This document shows, piece after piece, positions 60,380-64,000 of a DNA stretch of 64,000 nt. Position numbers and translations under genes: made by a program. The stretch's first letter is position 1. Each line of letters starts with the position of its first letter. The DNA comes from Liolophura sinensis (lineage: Eukaryota > Mollusca > Polyplacophora > Chitonida > Chitonidae). The notes beneath the pieces are model-generated. The model did no database searches and was not told the DNA's origin. It saw only the letters and a program-made list of their open reading frames with translations. The stretch is from positions 51,819,187 through 51,883,186 of the forward strand of contig NC_088301.1 in NCBI RefSeq assembly GCF_032854445.1, read 5' to 3'.

Positions 60380-60605
60380 ACAAACATGTACAATCATGTT
60401 GTTCTTTTGTGACCAGCATGTACTATCCTGAAGTTGCGCACATGGCCAAACATGTGTAACCATGTAGTTGCATATAATTGATAAATTTGTACAGTCCTGT
60501 TCAGGTAAACATGTACACCCATGCAATTGCATACATGACCAATATATACAGCCATGAATGATGATAAAATGATGGTAAACATGTGCAATCATGTAGTTGT
60601 ATGTT
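60380..60605 (+). repeat. 33-34-bp degenerate tandem repeat (about 7 units)
   Basis: The unit is close to aaacatgtacaatcatgtag followed by ttgcatacatgacc. The aaacatgt start recurs at about 33-base steps, with two strongly diverged units in the middle. Confidence 0.75.
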
Positions 60606-60997
60606 CCCCTTACATAAGTAGTGCTTTTTTAGTCTGTACAAGAGATAGATACAAGAATTTCGCACAAACTCAAATTCGTCGAGTCAGCTCGAGAAATCAG
60701 ACTTCGCCAGTCTTGGTTAAATCGGACCGGACTTTATCATCTCAGCTTGGGTATGAAGTCAAACTAGGACAACTTTATACAACATCATTTTACATGTACC
60801 TACCGTTATATCATTAAGCTAAATCAAACTCTGTCTACTTCTTCAGATCAGACTGATCTCAAATTTAAACTCAGTTCATTCCGTCTGAATTCTCACAACA
60901 TCTGAATTCTCAAAAAAGCCCATTGCACATTTGTGCAGAAACAGGGATTACATAAAAATGAAGAGTTGAGTTTTATATGAATAGGGACTATTTTTAG

Positions 60998-61421
60998 CCA
61001 GGCCATTGATCAAGGCATTTTCATTTTTACAACACGAAAGTATAAACACAGAGGAACTGATTCAGACGTTTCAGTACGATGTTGAAGGTTCACTAGATCT
61101 TTTGTCATCGGTATTACTTGGTCAACATTTCCACGGACAACACGTGTTTCTGAATATTACGAAGGCCAGAAAGGAACCTGGTGTCGTCGTGCATAGATGA
61201 TGTATGTCTTGTGTATACAGTGACATGTGGTAAACATTGTCCCATAGGTTATGTAACCTTGTATTCTCCAAATGACAAAACAAGCGTGACACAAACACCT
61301 GTGTGCACCAATAAAACTAGTAAACATAAAACAAAAGTCTTTCTTTTCTGTGTGGGATCTCCGCTTTATGCACTAACAGGTGGAGGGTGGCAAAATCTGA
61401 CAGACCCGTTCAAACAACAAG
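60998..61421 (+). CDS. Gene D exon region 1 (Cys-containing)
   Basis: Acceptor tatttttag, phase 1. The frame RPLIKAFSFLQHESINTEEL runs to about 61195. From about 61185 another frame takes over (SSCIDDVCLVYTVTCGKHCP) and runs to the donor CAACAAG|gtaagtg. The change falls in ggtgtcgtcgtg, consistent with one extra base. The last part, LYALTGGGWQNLTDPFKQQ, continues into the next exon with a correct split codon (GAT). Confidence 0.5.
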
Positions 61422-63695
61422 GTAAGTGTGATATCCTACAATAGATTATAGTATTTAAGTAAGCATGTACCGAAATGTGTAGATTTTGTTCTGACAATTG
61501 AACAGATAGCTGCGTTTATCTGACAGTTACATTTTGTGTTGATAACAGGGATTTACACGTTTTGTTGTTTAAAAACCAAAAGGAGACCGTAAAATCCTGG
61601 AGTAAAGAGTCCATTCAGGATATTGTACGTAACACAGATAAGTTCGTGTGTTTTGGTCTTAAGTGTTATGATATCTGGCAAGTTAGTCCTGAATAATAAG
61701 TACTCAAATTAAACATGGTATGTTTACCTTGCTTTTGAAGAGCGACCAGTATTCGAACAAAACGTGTTCTGCTATGCTTAACGAAATATTCAAGAAATGC
61801 GAGACCTGTCTTAACCTCTTTATTGTCATCAGAGTTTGGATCATATTGAATCCACAAACAAAAATGAAAAGTCTAATGAGTATTAAACAAGTGGGCTCAC
61901 GCGATTAACACCGTCCTCAGTCTTACATGAGAAATTTCTAGTTCATTGAATGTAAAAATTTGGCGTGAAGGATTACCTCCCTTCATTCAAACTACACATA
62001 CCAAGCTTTTTTTAGCCCCTCAACTACATTTACATACGAATTGATAGTTTTTAAAGTAAAGTTTGTTTAATTGAGAAATGCCCAAGCGTACGGCCACCGT
62101 TATAGATCATAGATTTTTATTATCTATGTCATAATTCTAATAACGTAACAAAAAACGATATCAAATGCCGCATAATGCTGGCCCCATACCAGTAATAAAC
62201 AACGCAAGTTGAAAGCTGTCTCGTGGGTGGTAGGGACGAAAGCTGTTATCTATCGCAGCTCATTGCTGACATTCGTGTTTTCTTAGTTTGGATCTTGCAA
62301 ATATAAGATATAAACTGCAAAAACACGTAAGTGTGAAGGTCTACATTTACCCAGTAGCTCCCAATAAGCGCCCGACGACTTTATGGAGCGTATGTGCAGT
62401 CTAACGTACGATGTGTGTTCCAATAGTACTGTGTGCATATTTGTTCGTCACGCGTTGTAAAATTCGTCTGTGGTTTACCTCGGGCATTCCTGCTTCCCCC
62501 TCCCATAAAACTGACCGCTATCGTGTAAGTGGAAAATTCGAGCATAACGACAAATATAAGCCTATAACAAAAGAGCAAAGATGACCTTCTTATCGCCTCA
62601 AGCTGTACCACATTTCAAAAATGATGTCCACCATCAATAACAAGAACACTACAGATCTGCCCTTCGAAGGTAAAAATTAACTCGCGGGCACTTCCAGTGT
62701 TTGTGCATACATGCATTTACTACCGTTGTAGGACTTGTGTTCTAATATTGTTAATAAGGATTCTTCATCAGTTTTACAGATGGTTTGTTGATCTCCTACA
62801 CAGTTCCTTGGCCGAAGCTTGGTTGGTTGATGACGGAAGGAAATGTGGCCGAATGCAAGAAGGGACCACATCCATAAAGCAACCGGTGTTCGTTTTCTTC
62901 TTTTTCCTGTTCGCCCAAAGCCTTATCAGTTGGAACACAATAAAAAGGGCACGATTTGGACCTGTTCATATCTACGTAAGTGAACAAGACGCAGAAAGGG
63001 AGCTCACAGAACTTAAGCCTGCATCTATGCATCACAGAATTTATGCAATTAACAGAGTGACAAGTCGAATGCAAGGATACCTCTTGACACTGACAGGATA
63101 ACATCTCAGAAAGCTCCGGACGGGGATGACTTTCCTAGAGATAAAGCTAAGTCCGACTTAAAGGTATATACGATCCTATCCACAAGACTAGAGGATGTTA
63201 AAACTACTACAAGTGAAACTCTTCAGAATATAAGTAATAACCATAGAGGAAGAAAGATTAAAGTTAACCTAGATGCAAATACAAACTTTGGTAAAGTACA
63301 TCAAGTTCTGAAAACTCTCAGAAGCCCCATAGTGTCTAAACCTTCGCCATTTCTGGGCGGGACGGTAGAACGGCGGGCAAATGATGCCAGAAGTTGGCGT
63401 AGAAGGCAACAAGCATTTACTGCACCCGAAAATAACAAAAACATTCAGCACATTGTACATAAGTCGTAATTCTTCCAAAGATGTAAATAGCTCGTGGCTT
63501 GGCCCTTGGGGTGATTCTGAGAAAAGTGTACCCACTAATATTTCCTTACGGATTTCGAGGTTTTCAGCTAAAACGTTGATATACAAATCGCCAAGGAGTC
63601 TCTATCAAGGAAGAAGATTATTGAGTTGGAGGCACAACTTCGGGAAACTTTACAGGCAACCCGGATGCACTGCCCTGTCACACCTCCAAATCTGG
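60998..63695 (+). CDS. Gene D: unidentified gene, two exon regions with frame breaks
   Basis: Exon region 1 (60998-61421) and exon region 2 (62780-63695) both have phase-1 borders (acceptors tatttttag and cagttttacag, donors CAAG|gtaagt and CTGG|gtgagt). The chain enters and leaves the window unfinished. Region 1 carries several cysteines (SSCIDDVC, TCGKHCPIGYV, TPVCTNKT, FLFCVGS), suggesting an extracellular or secreted part. Region 2 is charged and ends in a coiled-coil-like AKESLSRKKIIELEAQLRET. In both regions the coding-like frame changes by single bases, once in region 1 and at least three times in region 2. An alternative for part of region 2 is a hydrophobic PVFVFFFFLFAQSLISW segment, which would be a membrane span. 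I do not recognise the protein and do not assign a function. Confidence 0.42.
62468..62562 (+). repeat. SINE family 1 fragment
   Basis: gtggtttacctcgggcattc, cttccccctcccataaaact, gaccgctatcgtgtaagtgg and gcataacgacaa follow the family 1 order. It lies between the two gene D exon regions. Confidence 0.55.
62780..63695 (+). CDS. Gene D exon region 2 (frame-hopping)
   Basis: Coding-like stretches in order: GLLISYTVPWPKLGWLM to the TAA at 62875; a frame with the hydrophobic PVFVFFFFLFAQSLISW and GPVHIYVSEQDAEREL to about 63100; SDKSNARIPLDTDRITSQ from 63056 to TAA at 63467; NSSKDVNSSWLGPWGDSEK from about 63461; and NVDIQIAKESLSRKKIIEL from about 63572 to the donor at 63695. A good internal donor (TCTAC|gtaagt, 62976) and an acceptor (aattaacag, ends 63055) would bridge two of these as an 80-base intron in phase 0. 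The rest needs base-level corrections or means a decayed gene. Confidence 0.4.
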
Positions 63696-64000
63696 GTGAG
63701 TGTAAAGCACAAGCTTACATGATTCAGACTCAATTCTTTTAGGTCTAGGATGTTTGACTTTCTCATGCTTGAGAAAAGGGCAATAGGCGTTACAAATAGA
63801 ATAATTTATTTCTTGGGTATCACTGGATTATGGTACAGATGGCATAGTCAATTTTCGACGGCTACACTCCAGCATCATGCACAAGTCACTGAATCAATGC
63901 TTACCTTAGTATTCAGGTTACTGATTTTTACGCATGCATGGGGAACAATGTAAGGTGTTTGTGTTAAACAGAAAAACTGGAGCTGGTAGTTCGAATGTAA

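Noticed and set aside
1-64000. CRISPR arrays, bacterial operons, rRNA genes
   Set aside because: The tandem repeats here have no unique spacers of constant length, and all gene structure is eukaryotic and spliced. No rRNA sequence was recognised.

Overview
This is metazoan nuclear DNA. It is AT-rich, with sparse genes, spliced exons with GT/AG borders and phase-1 introns, abundant tRNA-derived SINEs and several minisatellites. The SINE type (tail reading like ..gtAAAACACCAATCAAATAAATAAAT) and the frequent tacatgta and taggcctac words suggest a lophotrochozoan, probably a mollusc and perhaps a bivalve. That placement rests on recalled repeat style and is not proven. A 200-base N gap lies at 57858-58057.

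Layout. (1) 1-1910, + strand: the last coding exon and 3'UTR of a NUAK-family (AMPK-related) kinase gene, recognised by a GILKR motif and the terminal KALEICS block. (2) 1.9-30.4 kb: a gene-poor stretch holding SINE fragments, a palindromic MITE-like element (18.4-18.8 kb) and a broken Crypton-like tyrosine recombinase (25.5-26.3 kb). (3) 30.5-57.7 kb, - strand: three related membrane-protein genes in a row, called A, B and C here. All three share a C-terminal exon plan: a short linker exon with intron phases 2 then 0, followed by a phase-0 tail exon. A and B also show a transmembrane exon (phase 1 to 2) and phase-1/1 ectodomain exons. C's transmembrane exon is not visible and may lie in the gap. 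(4) 49.9-53.8 kb, between B and C: two oppositely oriented arrays of one 26-bp minisatellite flank a spacer rich in TATCGATA-like words. (5) 58-60.6 kb: a 33-bp minisatellite touching the gap and a second ~33-bp repeat. (6) 61-63.7 kb, + strand: exons of an unidentified gene D whose reading frame jumps several times.

How the genes fit together. A, B and C look like tandem duplicates that kept their exon architecture while their tails diverged into different signalling surfaces. A has two PPxY motifs, B has tyrosine motifs including a spacing-perfect ITAM (YxxL-x6-YxxI), and C has a ladder of YFVL(E/Q) tyrosine motifs. At least three decayed copies of the C-type tail lie between B and C, which indicates birth-and-death evolution. 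B, C and D each carry apparent one-base frame breaks in otherwise coding-like exons, so consensus indels in the assembly are as likely as gene decay. The N-terminal exons of A, B and C (signal peptide and any folded ectodomain) were not found.
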